A stretch of 64,000 nucleotides of DNA from Bacteroidia bacterium (GTDB taxonomy: Bacteria; Bacteroidota; Bacteroidia; AKYH767-A; OLB10): assembly GCA_016788165.1 (NCBI GenBank), contig JAEUTH010000013.1:1-64000 (forward strand). The letters run 5' to 3'. A program made the translations under genes and the position numbers. Shown piece by piece: positions 8,826-18,781 of this stretch. Below the pieces are notes generated by a model. The model searched no databases and was not told where the DNA came from. It saw only the letters and a list, made by a program, of their open reading frames with translations. Positions within the stretch are counted from its first letter, which is position 1, and every line of letters begins with the position of its first letter.

Positions 8826-8917
8826 AAGCTAATTTTTGTTTGATTACCAATAGCTGACTTTGGTATGCTTATTCAAAAACAATTTGTAATTACTTAGCAG
8901 CGCTTATATAAATCAAC

Positions 8918-11212
8918 ATGATTCGTTTTATTACACTCCTAAGCTTTATTTGTATTACCTGCACATTGTTTGCACAAAGTGGCTATCAAAAAATTAAAAT
9001 TTATGCATCAGGCAAGCAATTGAAACAATTGGCACAAGCCGGTGTTTGTATTGACCACGGCATACGTAAAACCAACTACAGTTTTACGGCCATTTTTAAT
9101 GCTCTTGAATGTGAGGCCATTGCAGCCAGTGGTTTAACTTATCAAGTTATTGAAGCCGATGCAAAAGTTGCTTATCAAAATAAAACCAATCAACATAAGG
9201 TGCAGGCCGTATGTGGTGCAAGCAATATTAATACACCTGCCAATTTTGCTCTGGGCACAATGGGTGGTTTTTTAACATACAGTGCCATGTTAGATGCATT
9301 AGACAGCATGGCATCAAAATATCCAAACTTAATTACCCTGCGTATGCCTGTTGATACGGGCCATACCATTGAAGGACGACCTGTTTATTTTGTAAAGATA
9401 AGTGATAATCCGAATGTGGCCGAAACCGAACCTGAAATTTATTACTCGGCTTTGCATCATGCACGCGAACCATTAAGCATGCAACAACTTATTTTTTATA
9501 TGTGGTACCTGCTCGAAAATTATAGTTCGAACACCAACGTACAACACATCGTAAATAATTGTCAGTTGTATTTTGTACCCTGTTTAAATCCTGATGGTTA
9601 TTTGTATAATGAATTTACCGACCCAAGTGGTGGTGGTTTGTGGCGTAAAAACCGCAGAGATAATGGCGATGGTTCTTTTGGTGTTGACTTAAACCGTAAC
9701 TATAGTATGTTTTGGGGTTTTGATGATAATGGCTCATCGCCCAGTACATCGAGCGAAGTTTATAGAGGCATCGGGCCGGCCAGCGAACCCGAAATACAGA
9801 TGATTAATAACTTTATAAATGCACATCAGTTTGTAACTGCTTTTGATTATCACAGCTATGGCAATTTGCTTATTTATCCCTATGGTCATATTGCCGATTT
9901 TGAAACGCCCGACTCGCTTATATTTCGCAGCCTGGCCGAAACCTATACTGCTGAAAATAATTTTTTAGCAGGCACACCCAATCAAACCGTTAACTACACA
10001 TCAAACGGTGGCAGTGTAGATTGGTTGTATGGCGAGCAGGTAAGTAAGCCCAAAATATTTGATTTTACACCGGAGTGTGGCCCCGATTTTTGGCCCGACC
10101 CATCTGAAATTGAAGATTTGTGCAAACAAACCTTAAACATGAATATGCAATTAGCCCTTACAACTTTGCATTATGCACATCTTGCCGATAAAAGCCCATC
10201 AACATTAAGCAACATTACCGGCTATTTGAAATACCAAATTAAAAACATTGGTTTAGATTCAACCGGCACATTTACAGTAAGTGTTACACCTCTAACCGGT
10301 TTTGCAAACGTGGGCAGCAGCAAAGTTTACAATTTGGCATTCGGACAAATACAAACCGATTCAATTGCATACACACTTAATGTAATTCCGTTTAGCAGCC
10401 AGGTAACCTATTTGTTACAGGTTGATAACGGTAGCTTTATACTTAGTGATACCATTACTAAAATATATACACCATTAAATTTGATTTACAGTAATGATGG
10501 CAGTAATTTAAATGCTTTAAATGCTTTGGGTTGGGGTGTAGATAACAGTAATTATGTATCGGCACCGGCAAGCATAAGCGATTCGCCCAACCAACAGTAT
10601 GTACCCAATGCCTACAGTACGCTTACCAGTTTGCCATTTAATCTTACCAATGCATCTTACGGTATGCTTAGTTTTAAATTGCATTTAGATGTAGAACCCG
10701 ACTTTGATTATGCACAAGTGCAAGGCAGTAAGGATGGCATCACTTGGATACCCCTTTGCGGCAAATACACTAAACCCGGTTCGATTTACCAGGACTTTGG
10801 CCAGCCTGTTTATGATGGTTTTACAAGCGGATGGTTGAATGAGGAAATTTCTTTGCAGCCCTTATTAGGAAATAATGTGTGGATACGATATGTATTTGTA
10901 AGTGATGGATTTGTTGAATATGATGGTGTGTTTTTAGATGATATTGAAATTAATACCAATGTAACGGTTGGTATGCCTGAAAATAATTTCAATACAACGG
11001 TACTACCCAACCCGGCCCAAAACCAAATAACCATAACGCACCAGGGCAACCAAGCATCTCTGCAAATAAAAGCTACCGATGGTCGGCTTATGTATGATGC
11101 AGTTCTTAGTCAAAATCAGCGGTTAACATTAAATGTAAGCAACTGGCCGGCCGGTATTTATTACTATACCATAAATGGTTTTCACACTAAAAAAATTATG
11201 GTGCTGCATTAA
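8918..11212 (+). CDS. Secreted M14 zinc carboxypeptidase with T9SS sorting domain
   Basis: A 764-residue protein. The signal peptide (1-20) ends CTLFAQ. The M14 catalytic domain (about 110-410) has the zinc ligands His181 and Glu184 (HARE) and His312 (DYHSYGN), the substrate-binding NPDG and DLNRNY motifs, and a catalytic Glu in FTPECGPDFWP. A beta-sandwich region follows (about 530-680). The end is a type A T9SS sorting domain beginning LPNPAQNQITI and closing with GIYYYTINGFHTKKIMVLH. It therefore removes C-terminal residues from peptides outside the cell or at the cell surface. It is monocistronic, divergent from mdh and convergent with ctaA. Confidence 0.93.
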   Translation: MIRFITLLSFICITCTLFAQSGYQKIKIYASGKQLKQLAQAGVCIDHGIRKTNYSFTAIFNALECEAIAASGLTYQVIEADAKVAYQNKTNQHKVQAVCGASNINTPANFALGTMGGFLTYSAMLDALDSMASKYPNLITLRMPVDTGHTIEGRPVYFVKISDNPNVAETEPEIYYSALHHAREPLSMQQLIFYMWYLLENYSSNTNVQHIVNNCQLYFVPCLNPDGYLYNEFTDPSGGGLWRKNRRDNGDGSFGVDLNRNYSMFWGFDDNGSSPSTSSEVYRGIGPASEPEIQMINNFINAHQFVTAFDYHSYGNLLIYPYGHIADFETPDSLIFRSLAETYTAENNFLAGTPNQTVNYTSNGGSVDWLYGEQVSKPKIFDFTPECGPDFWPDPSEIEDLCKQTLNMNMQLALTTLHYAHLADKSPSTLSNITGYLKYQIKNIGLDSTGTFTVSVTPLTGFANVGSSKVYNLAFGQIQTDSIAYTLNVIPFSSQVTYLLQVDNGSFILSDTITKIYTPLNLIYSNDGSNLNALNALGWGVDNSNYVSAPASISDSPNQQYVPNAYSTLTSLPFNLTNASYGMLSFKLHLDVEPDFDYAQVQGSKDGITWIPLCGKYTKPGSIYQDFGQPVYDGFTSGWLNEEISLQPLLGNNVWIRYVFVSDGFVEYDGVFLDDIEINTNVTVGMPENNFNTTVLPNPAQNQITITHQGNQASLQIKATDGRLMYDAVLSQNQRLTLNVSNWPAGIYYYTINGFHTKKIMVLH

Positions 11213-11250
11213 AATAATATTGCATCAATCTAAACAAGGCAAAAAATTTG

Positions 11251-12315
11251 TTAGTTCTGTTTTGCACCCATTTTTAGTAAATACCAAACATGTATAGCGG
11301 TGCCTAACAACACAAAAGCGCCTGCCTGATGCAGTACAGCCAATACTAAAGGTACCTGAAAAATAAGCGTAAGCACACCTAATACAAATTGAATAAAAAC
11401 CGATAGCAACAATACATTTATTGCGTTTTGCAAACCGGCATCAAGCTGTTTACCCATACTTTTAATCCAGATAAAAACAACGGTTAAAAATAAAAGTACA
11501 GCACAAATGCGGTGAATAAACTGCACCGATGCCAGGTTATAAATTAAACTCGACACACCTGTTTTTGAAAAAGCAAAAGGTATTGATTCGGCCATCCACA
11601 TACCATCCATCTTAGGCCAGGTATTGTAAACCAAACCTGCCTTTAAGCCGGCAACAAAAGCGCCATAGGTTATCTGAAAAAGTAAAAAAAACATCAGTGC
11701 GTAAATCCATCCTTTGGCAATGGGCCATGTATTAGCATGCTTTGCGTTTTCAAATTTAACCATGCAAGCAACCCAATACGTATAGGCAAAGGTTAACAAT
11801 GCATTTAGCAAGTGCATGGCCAGGCGGATATGGCTCACACTGGGCTGACTAAGCAAGCCGCTTTTAACCATATACCAACCTAAAAAACCTTGGAAACCGC
11901 CCATTAAAAAAATAACAACTAAATGAGGCAACAATTTACTGGAAACCCATTTGCGTTTGTAGAAAATTATAAAGGGTATTATAAAAACCAAACCAATTAA
12001 CCTGCCTATTAAACGATGTAAATACTCCCACCAGTAAATGCCTTTAAAATCGGTTAAAGTAAAGTGTGCATTAACTAATTTATATTGTGGTGTTTGCTGG
12101 TAGCTCATAAACTCTTGCTGCCATTGGCTATCGGTTAATGGAGGCAAAGTACCGGTAACAATTTTCCAATCGGTTATTGAAAGGCCACTACCGGTTAAAC
12201 GGGTAATACCACCAATAACTACCATTAAAAAAATAAGTAAGCAGCCTGTTAAAAGCCAATAGTATAATGCACGTTGCGATGATGTTATGGCGGGTTTAGC
12301 ATTGTTGGTTTGCAT
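11251..12315 (-). CDS. ctaA: Heme A synthase (COX15/CtaA)
   Basis: A multi-pass inner-membrane protein of 354 residues that converts heme O to heme A for cytochrome oxidase. Conserved haem-ligand histidines are visible in EYLHRLIGR, HIRLAMHLLNA, QFIHRICAVLLF and AVLHQAGAF, arranged in the two four-helix halves of the family. An upstream ATG at 12345 would add ten residues, but it overlaps a promoter-like box, so I chose MQTNNAKP at 12315. It lies 57 bp downstream of the aspartate kinase gene on the same strand; other cytochrome-oxidase genes are not in the window. Confidence 0.9.
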   Translation of the reverse strand: MQTNNAKPAITSSQRALYYWLLTGCLLIFLMVVIGGITRLTGSGLSITDWKIVTGTLPPLTDSQWQQEFMSYQQTPQYKLVNAHFTLTDFKGIYWWEYLHRLIGRLIGLVFIIPFIIFYKRKWVSSKLLPHLVVIFLMGGFQGFLGWYMVKSGLLSQPSVSHIRLAMHLLNALLTFAYTYWVACMVKFENAKHANTWPIAKGWIYALMFFLLFQITYGAFVAGLKAGLVYNTWPKMDGMWMAESIPFAFSKTGVSSLIYNLASVQFIHRICAVLLFLTVVFIWIKSMGKQLDAGLQNAINVLLLSVFIQFVLGVLTLIFQVPLVLAVLHQAGAFVLLGTAIHVWYLLKMGAKQN

Positions 12316-12342
12316 AGAAATAAATTGAAAGGTTTGAATAAA

Positions 12343-12350
12343 CAAACTTA
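12343..12350 (-). promoter_or_regulatory. Possible -7 box for ctaA
   Basis: TAAGTTTG on the minus strand matches TAnnTTTG exactly and lies about 27 nt before the chosen ctaA start. No TTG is found at the usual distance upstream. It argues against the longer ATG at 12345. Confidence 0.35.
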
Positions 12351-12372
12351 AAGCGCAGTAACGCGTTGCCTT

Positions 12373-13638
12373 TTAATCGGCATTCGGATACATAATTAAT
12401 TGGGCCGTATTGCGCGAGCGTTGTTCAAGTATAAGTGTTCCCTTTTGCAGCAGTTTATCTATTGTAAATTGATTGTAGTGCCTGATTGTATAAAGCACCA
12501 AACCGTTATTAAACAAAACACGATAATCGGCTTTTAAACTTTCGAGTAATGCAGGTAATGCAAAAGCATCATCATCAACACATACTGAAAAGCTGATGGC
12601 CGAGTTTTGCATTAAATTAATTTTTACGCCCGCTGCAGCAAATAAACCAAACAAGTGGCTTAGGCCGGCTTCGGCTATAAATGAAAAGTCTTTCGACCCA
12701 ATACTGATTAGCACCTGATTGCTTTTAAAAATATAAGACGGTATAAAGGGTTTGGTTTGTAAATCTTTACCAATAACAGTACCTACTCCTTCGGGCTTTA
12801 CAAATGATTTTACATAAAGCGGAATACCTTTATTTTCTAATGGTTTAATAGTTTTTGGGTGAATAACCGTTGCTCCGTAATAAGTAAGTTCAATAGCATC
12901 GTGATAACTAAGTTGCTCTAACTTTTGTGCATCGCTAAAAAATTTAGGATCGGCATTTAACACGCCACTCACATCTTTCCAAATAGTTACCGATTGTGCA
13001 TCTAAGCAATAAGCAATTATTGCTGCTGTATAATCGCTGCCTTCGCGCCCCAGTGTTGTTGTATAGTTTTCGCTGGTACCGCCAATGAAACCTTGTGTAA
13101 GCGCAACCTTGTTTTGATTACAAACCGGTGCTATTATTTGATTTATCTGTAAAACTGTTTGCGGCCATTGTATTTGAGCCTGCCTGTAGTTATTATCGGT
13201 AAAAATTAAGCTGCGTGCATCTAACCATTGTGTGGCAGTACCTTGCCGGTTTAAGTATGCTGCAATTATGGTAGTAGCTACTAACTCGCCTATACTTACA
13301 ATCTGATCATATAAAAAACCATAGCTACGTGGCTCCTCTTCTAGTGCCCAGGCTATCTCTACCCAAAAGTTATTTACCTTCGTAAATACATCATCCGTTG
13401 CCTCAAACAGTTGCTGCAAAATATCCTGATGAAATTTTATAACTGCATCGAGCAAACTTTTTGAATCGCCATTTTTATAGAAACCGGCATTAACCACAGC
13501 TTCTAAACCGTTGGTGGTTTTGCCCATTGCCGATACTACTACTACCAAAGGTTGTGTTGCTGCCGATACAATAGCTGCTACATTCTTTATCGCATCTGCA
13601 TCTTTAACCGATGCACCACCAAACTTATATACTTGCAT
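12373..13638 (-). CDS. lysC: Aspartate kinase
   Basis: A 421-residue aspartokinase phosphorylating aspartate in the first step of the lysine, threonine and methionine pathway. The N-terminal kinase domain starts MQVYKFGGASVKDADAI (KFGGAS phosphate loop), with GREGSDYTAA and KDVSGVLNADPKF further in; ACT-like regulatory segments occupy the last 120 residues (SNQVLISIGSKDFSF, AAAGVKINLMQNSAIS). It is not fused to homoserine dehydrogenase. The start MQVYKFGG at 13638 is preferred over an ATG three codons upstream because it fits family starts. Confidence 0.9.
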   Translation of the reverse strand: MQVYKFGGASVKDADAIKNVAAIVSAATQPLVVVVSAMGKTTNGLEAVVNAGFYKNGDSKSLLDAVIKFHQDILQQLFEATDDVFTKVNNFWVEIAWALEEEPRSYGFLYDQIVSIGELVATTIIAAYLNRQGTATQWLDARSLIFTDNNYRQAQIQWPQTVLQINQIIAPVCNQNKVALTQGFIGGTSENYTTTLGREGSDYTAAIIAYCLDAQSVTIWKDVSGVLNADPKFFSDAQKLEQLSYHDAIELTYYGATVIHPKTIKPLENKGIPLYVKSFVKPEGVGTVIGKDLQTKPFIPSYIFKSNQVLISIGSKDFSFIAEAGLSHLFGLFAAAGVKINLMQNSAISFSVCVDDDAFALPALLESLKADYRVLFNNGLVLYTIRHYNQFTIDKLLQKGTLILEQRSRNTAQLIMYPNAD

Positions 13639-13717
13639 GTTTAACATTTTACAGTTGTGTAAATTGCATTATAGCCACCAAAAACTGCCCTAAGGCAAGC
13701 AGCATTAAAAATGTGCA

Positions 13718-13725
13718 CGAAAGTA
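13718..13725 (-). promoter_or_regulatory. Possible -7 box for the aspartate kinase gene
   Basis: TACTTTCG followed by TGCAC on the minus strand resembles the mdh box. No matching TTG lies upstream. The leader would be about 70 nt. Confidence 0.3.
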
Positions 13726-13778
13726 AATTTTAAGTAAATGCTTTATGTTTTGTTTGCTAAAAATTCACTTCTTAAAAT

Positions 13779-14123
13779 TTACAAGTTGCCATCCATCTTG
13801 TTGTAAAAACAAAAAAATATTATGGCAGCACCTGCATAATAAAAAAGCCCAAACCAGGATACATTATCAATAAATACATCAACAAATTGTGTTACAATAT
13901 AGGAGGCAGCAAACAACCATACACCCCATTTTTTTTGATACCACACGCCCACAGTACCGGCAAACTTTGTTAGTACCAGTGTGCCGTAAATTGCCGGAAA
14001 CCAAACACCTAAGTTTCGTACAAATGGCGAAGAAACCAACATAAAGCCTGCTACCAGCAATACAAAATTTACAATACAAACTACGCTTAGCAGTAAAGGT
14101 CGTTTGTGTAAAACTGTAGCCAT
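13779..14123 (-). CDS. Small integral membrane protein, unknown function
   Basis: A 114-residue protein with four predicted membrane helices (around 10-30, 38-55, 65-82 and 90-107) joined by short loops, one containing YQKKWGVW. I do not recognise a family with confidence; it resembles small Bacteroidota membrane proteins of unknown role. It lies 21 bp downstream of the MacB-like permease gene on the same strand, so it is probably co-transcribed with it. Confidence 0.6.
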   Translation of the reverse strand: MATVLHKRPLLLSVVCIVNFVLLVAGFMLVSSPFVRNLGVWFPAIYGTLVLTKFAGTVGVWYQKKWGVWLFAASYIVTQFVDVFIDNVSWFGLFYYAGAAIIFFCFYNKMDGNL

Positions 14124-14144
14124 GGTTTATTATATTTTATTCGA

Positions 14145-15401
14145 TTAATTACTTCTGATGGCTTCAACAGGGTCGAGTTGCGATGCTGTGTATGCCGGTA
14201 CAAAACCTGCCAACAAACCAATTTGTGTTGATACCGTTAATGCCAAAACAATATTGCTTAAGGTAAGTGAAACTTCGAATGGTAAAAAATCGGCAGCAGC
14301 TAAGCCCATGGTAGATAGGTAAACCAAAACCAAACCAACTATACCACCAATCAGGCATAGCACCACACCTTCGATTAAAAACTGAAGCAGGATAAAATAG
14401 TTTTTAGCTCCTAACGATTTTTGAATGCCAATTAAGCTGGTGCGTTCTTTTACCGATACAAATAAAATATTGGCAATACCAAAACCTCCTACCAATATTG
14501 AAAAGCCTCCAATAATCCATCCTGTAAGTTGCAATACATCAAAAATACCGGTTACACTTTGTATCAGCATTTTCGATTCGTTAATAGCGAAGTTATCTTC
14601 GTCAGTAGGGCGTAACCTGCGTACATTGCGCATAGCGGCACGCAACTCGTCAATTAAGGCTTCGTTACTTATTCCATCAATGCCTTTTGCATAGATAAAT
14701 GGGTCTAACATTTCTGATTTTAGGTCTAAAATATTACTGCCAAAATTAATAGGCGCTAAAAGTACATTATCATAATCTTCACCCATAGCATTTAAGCCCG
14801 CTTTTTTAAATGTACCAACAACGGTGAGCTTACGTCCTTTTGCCTGTACTTGCTGCCCAACCGGATTTGAAAATGGAAATAAGTTTTTGGCTATTTCATA
14901 TCCGATAATACACACAGGCCGGCCTGCATCACTTTCAATGGGTGTAAAGTATCGTCCATTGCTAATTTCAAATGAGCTAACCTGATTAAAATCATAGTCG
15001 GCAAATAATAAACTGCTGCCTTCAACTGTATTGTTTTTAAATTTAACAATTTGGTTGTTGCTCGATGCCTGAAAAACCAAGGCCTTAAAACTGGTGGTGC
15101 GTAGTTTAAGTTGTGCTACTTCTTTAATATCGGGCAGTGGCCGCTTAAAGTATTTCCACCATGCATAGTTAGGGTCGGTAAAGGTCCATGGCCATTTTTG
15201 TACATACAATGTATTATCGCCTAATGATTTTATACTATCGCTTACGCTTTTTTGCATGGCATCTACGAAAGTAAATACAGCTATAATGGCAAATATGCCC
15301 ACACTTACGCCTAATAAAGATAAAAAAGTGCGCAGCTTGTTTACACGCAAAGCATGTAAGGCAAACCAAATACTCTCCTTAAATAATTTAAAAAATAACA
15401 T
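14145..15401 (-). CDS. MacB/FtsX-type ABC transporter permease
   Basis: A 418-residue permease. One N-terminal transmembrane helix (LLGVSVGIFAIIAVFTF, about 30-46) precedes a large periplasmic MacB_PCD domain (50-280, including DYDNVLLAPI), then three helices of an FtsX domain (about 285-410) with the cytoplasmic motif VKERTSLIGIQKSLGAK. Such permeases work with a separate ATPase to extrude macrolides, lipoproteins or peptides by mechanotransmission. The ATPase is not adjacent, so it must be encoded elsewhere. It is divergent from the outer-membrane receptor gene at 15584. Confidence 0.88.
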   Translation of the reverse strand: MLFFKLFKESIWFALHALRVNKLRTFLSLLGVSVGIFAIIAVFTFVDAMQKSVSDSIKSLGDNTLYVQKWPWTFTDPNYAWWKYFKRPLPDIKEVAQLKLRTTSFKALVFQASSNNQIVKFKNNTVEGSSLLFADYDFNQVSSFEISNGRYFTPIESDAGRPVCIIGYEIAKNLFPFSNPVGQQVQAKGRKLTVVGTFKKAGLNAMGEDYDNVLLAPINFGSNILDLKSEMLDPFIYAKGIDGISNEALIDELRAAMRNVRRLRPTDEDNFAINESKMLIQSVTGIFDVLQLTGWIIGGFSILVGGFGIANILFVSVKERTSLIGIQKSLGAKNYFILLQFLIEGVVLCLIGGIVGLVLVYLSTMGLAAADFLPFEVSLTLSNIVLALTVSTQIGLLAGFVPAYTASQLDPVEAIRSN

Positions 15402-15583
15402 GTGGTAAACGTAATGTTTAATAGACCACCTACCCTACTATATGTTACATGTTTTTGACAAATGACTATTTACTTTTTTTAAGAAACTTTTTGTAACAAT
15501 TAAAAACACAACACATCGAAGTGGCAAAATGGTGTAGCTTAAATGGTATTGCCATTAAAACATTTTACATTTAGTATCGAAAC

Positions 15584-18064
15584 ATGAAAAAGATTTTACT
15601 ACTTATTTTATCAGTATGGGCTAACAATCTTATGGCACAAATGCCGGCAGGCTTAGGCGGTGGAAGCACAAAAATTTATGATGGTAAAATTAGCGGCAAC
15701 GTATTAGATGCAGCAAATAAAAAACCGGTTGAGTTTGCCAATGTTGCATTGTATAAATCAAACGACAGTATTAAGCCGCTCGATGGCACCATTACCGATG
15801 AAAAAGGCGCTTTTAAACTTAAAAACATAAAGCCCGGCAAATACAAAGTGGTTATCAGTTTTATTGCATACAGCGCCTACCGCAGCGATACCATCCATAT
15901 CACCGATAAAAAACCCGTTGTTGATTTAGGTAATATTAATTTCTATACGCAATCAAAAACACTTAAGCAGGCCAATGTAGTTGAAGAAGCGCCACTTATT
16001 GAAACGCAAATTGATAAAATAGTTTACAATGCAAGTAAAGACCTTACAGTTAAAGGAGGTAATGCCGGTGATGTATTGCGCAATGTACCCATGGTTACAG
16101 TTGATTTAAATGGCAATGTGGAGTTACGTGGTACACAAAATGTACGTGTGCTTATTAATAACAAACCATCAAACATTATGGCTGCATCCGTTGCCGATGC
16201 CATGAAAATGATACCTGCCGATGAAGTTGAAAAGGTAGAAGTTATTACAAGCCCTTCGGCTAAATACGATGCCGAAGGCACCGGAGGTATTATCAATATT
16301 ATAACCAAACGTAAAAACATGCAAGGGCTTAGCGGTTCGGTTAATGCAGGCTTGGGTACCCGCAGCAGCAACTTATTTGGCAACTTAAATTACAGGCAGG
16401 GCCGCTTTGGTATTGGTACCAGTGTGGGTGGCTTTGGTTTTTTTGGCAATGGTAATTTAAATGCTTTGCGTACCGATTACCCAAACGGAGCGTACAGCTA
16501 TTTGAAACAAGCAGGCGATAACAGTGTATATGGCATGGGGCCCTTCGTACAAATTAATTCCGACTATGACATTAACAGCAAAAACACCATAAATGCTTCT
16601 TTCAGATTAAATGGATTTTTTAACCGCACCAAAGGATTTACCGACAACTCCCTTTCATTCGACAATGCTTTATACAATCCGTTGTTTACAAACACATCAG
16701 ATGTACATACCAACCGTTTGGGTTATGATGCCAACATTGACTATAAAAAAACTTTTTTAAAACCAAATCAGGAGTTTACCTTATCGGCACAGCTAACCAA
16801 TAACAAAACCAATACGGATTATGAAACCGAGCGCGACACCCTTGAAAATATTTATTATCGCGAAGAGAGCTTAAATAAAAGCTACAATAAAGAAGCCACT
16901 TTTCAGGCCGATTATGTGCATCCAATAACTAAAAAAACAACCATAGAGGCCGGTGCAAAAAGCATCATACGCAATGTAGAAAGCGACTATCATTATGACA
17001 TTTACAATTTCAACACACAACAGTTCGAAGCCGACAGTTTACGCAATAACATATTTGTATATGATCAGGATATATATGCAGCCTATTTACAAGGCTCGAC
17101 ATCGGTAGGTAAGTTTGGCTTTAAAGCCGGTATTAGGTATGAAGCCACAGAGATTGAAGGTAAATTTTTACGTACAACAGAAGAGCCACCCTTTGCAAGT
17201 AACTATGATAACTGGGTACCATCGGCAACGGTATCCTATACCGAAAGTGGTAAGTACACAGCAAAGGTATCATACACACAGCGCATACAACGACCCAGCA
17301 TTACCTACTTAAATCCATTTGTAAATCAAAGCGACCCAACCAACATCACCTACGGTAACCCCGAGCTTGAACCGGAAGTGAGTCATGCTTTTGAAGTAGG
17401 ATATAATTTGTTTCGCAAGTTCGGCTCAATTAACACATCGGTATATCACCGGTTTACTGATAATTCAATTGAAAGCATACGCTTTACCGATTCGAACAAT
17501 GTTTACAATACTACTTATGCAAACTTAGGCAACAACACTACTACGGGTTTAAGTGTAAGTGCTAATATTATACATAAGAAAAAATTAGTTGTTGGCGGTA
17601 ACTTTAATACCTTTTACTATACCGTTAAAAGCAAAACGGCCAACCTCAGTAATGAAGGGCTTAACTACAGCGTTGGTATTTTTAGCAGCTATAAATTTAA
17701 TACGCAATGGGGTGTACAGGTATTCGGAAATTTTACCGGTCCTAAATATTCGCTTCAGGGTAAGGCTACCAGTTTTTTCTTTTACAATGCATCGGTAAGG
17801 CGCGAGTTTAAAAACGAAAAGGGCGGTATTGGTTTTGGTTTAGATAATTTTTTAACCCCTTACTTGAAGTTTAAAAACAATTATAGCGGCCAGGATTTTA
17901 CCTTTAACAGTACCAATAAATTCTTTTTCTTGGGCGTTCGTGTTAGTTTTGATTATCGCTTTGGCAAGGTTGATTTTAATAACAAACGCAAAAAAATACG
18001 TAATGACGATTTAAAACAAGGCGAAGACGGAGGCATGGGTGGAGGCATGGGTAATTCGCGCTAA
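15584..18064 (+). CDS. TonB-receptor-like outer membrane beta-barrel protein
   Basis: An 826-residue outer-membrane protein. The signal peptide (1-19) ends NNLMAQ. A CarboxypepD_reg-like Ig domain (about 34-115) begins GKISGNVLDAANKKPVEFA. A plug-like region (145-240) includes LRNVPMVTVDLNGNVELRG and GTGGIINIITK. The rest is a barrel of the outer-membrane beta-barrel family type with aromatic-terminated strands. The extreme C-terminus adds a Gly/Met-rich tail GGMGGGMGNSR after the last strand. No SusD partner is present, so it is not a classical Sus pair; the ligand is unknown. The next gene starts 13 bp downstream. Confidence 0.88.
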   Translation: MKKILLLILSVWANNLMAQMPAGLGGGSTKIYDGKISGNVLDAANKKPVEFANVALYKSNDSIKPLDGTITDEKGAFKLKNIKPGKYKVVISFIAYSAYRSDTIHITDKKPVVDLGNINFYTQSKTLKQANVVEEAPLIETQIDKIVYNASKDLTVKGGNAGDVLRNVPMVTVDLNGNVELRGTQNVRVLINNKPSNIMAASVADAMKMIPADEVEKVEVITSPSAKYDAEGTGGIINIITKRKNMQGLSGSVNAGLGTRSSNLFGNLNYRQGRFGIGTSVGGFGFFGNGNLNALRTDYPNGAYSYLKQAGDNSVYGMGPFVQINSDYDINSKNTINASFRLNGFFNRTKGFTDNSLSFDNALYNPLFTNTSDVHTNRLGYDANIDYKKTFLKPNQEFTLSAQLTNNKTNTDYETERDTLENIYYREESLNKSYNKEATFQADYVHPITKKTTIEAGAKSIIRNVESDYHYDIYNFNTQQFEADSLRNNIFVYDQDIYAAYLQGSTSVGKFGFKAGIRYEATEIEGKFLRTTEEPPFASNYDNWVPSATVSYTESGKYTAKVSYTQRIQRPSITYLNPFVNQSDPTNITYGNPELEPEVSHAFEVGYNLFRKFGSINTSVYHRFTDNSIESIRFTDSNNVYNTTYANLGNNTTTGLSVSANIIHKKKLVVGGNFNTFYYTVKSKTANLSNEGLNYSVGIFSSYKFNTQWGVQVFGNFTGPKYSLQGKATSFFFYNASVRREFKNEKGGIGFGLDNFLTPYLKFKNNYSGQDFTFNSTNKFFFLGVRVSFDYRFGKVDFNNKRKKIRNDDLKQGEDGGMGGGMGNSR

Positions 18065-18077
18065 TTTGAATGGGTAA

Positions 18078-18773
18078 ATGAAAGTTGGTTTATTAATTGG
18101 ATGCTGCATAACCGTACTCATTTTTAATGTACAGGCACAATTGTTAGACACGCTTACTTATAGTTGGCAGCAGCCGCGCAAACCTTTTTTTGCGTTAGAT
18201 TTCAGCAAATCGTTTGGTGGTAAATTTGGTGCCGATGTGTTTGGTTTTAGAGGCGGTGTAGTACAAAATAAAAGACTATACTATGGTTTGGGGTATTACC
18301 GCATTAACAGCGACAGGGTTACCGATATACAAACCGTTACCGAAAGTGGTAACGACACCCTTATACCCGGTAAACTAAAATATCGTTTTGTTTCAGCCAA
18401 CTTAGAATATGTTTTTTTTAAGACAGAAAAATTTCAAACCAGCATACCTGCTAACATTGGTTTCGGCTATAGTTTTTACGAGTACTTTAAACAGCGCGGT
18501 GTAGCACAAAAAACCACAAAAAACCATGCGGCAATTTTTACTATGGGTATTGCCGCACATTATAAAATTGTAAGTTGGATTGGCATTGGTGCAGGCACTT
18601 CATTTGCATCAACTTTAGGAACCAACCCTGAACATCAACAAAATTTTAATACACTTACGTACAATTTAGGTGTGAAAATATTTTTTGACGACTTGGTAGC
18701 TGCAATTAAAAACTACAAACACCAGCAAAACGAAAACACCGATGATGATAAGCCACAACCCGATTTTAAATAA
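18078..18773 (+). CDS. Small outer-membrane beta-barrel protein, unknown function
   Basis: A 231-residue protein with a signal peptide (1-20, ending FNVQAQ) and alternating amphipathic strands with many aromatic residues (GLGYYRINSD, ANLEYVFFK, NIGFGYSFYEYF), as in eight-stranded barrels. The C-terminus is hydrophilic and acidic (NTDDDKPQPDFK). It is 13 bp behind the receptor gene and probably in its operon, suggesting an accessory outer-membrane role. I cannot assign a named family. Confidence 0.65.
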   Translation: MKVGLLIGCCITVLIFNVQAQLLDTLTYSWQQPRKPFFALDFSKSFGGKFGADVFGFRGGVVQNKRLYYGLGYYRINSDRVTDIQTVTESGNDTLIPGKLKYRFVSANLEYVFFKTEKFQTSIPANIGFGYSFYEYFKQRGVAQKTTKNHAAIFTMGIAAHYKIVSWIGIGAGTSFASTLGTNPEHQQNFNTLTYNLGVKIFFDDLVAAIKNYKHQQNENTDDDKPQPDFK

Positions 18774-18781
18774 CCACACAC

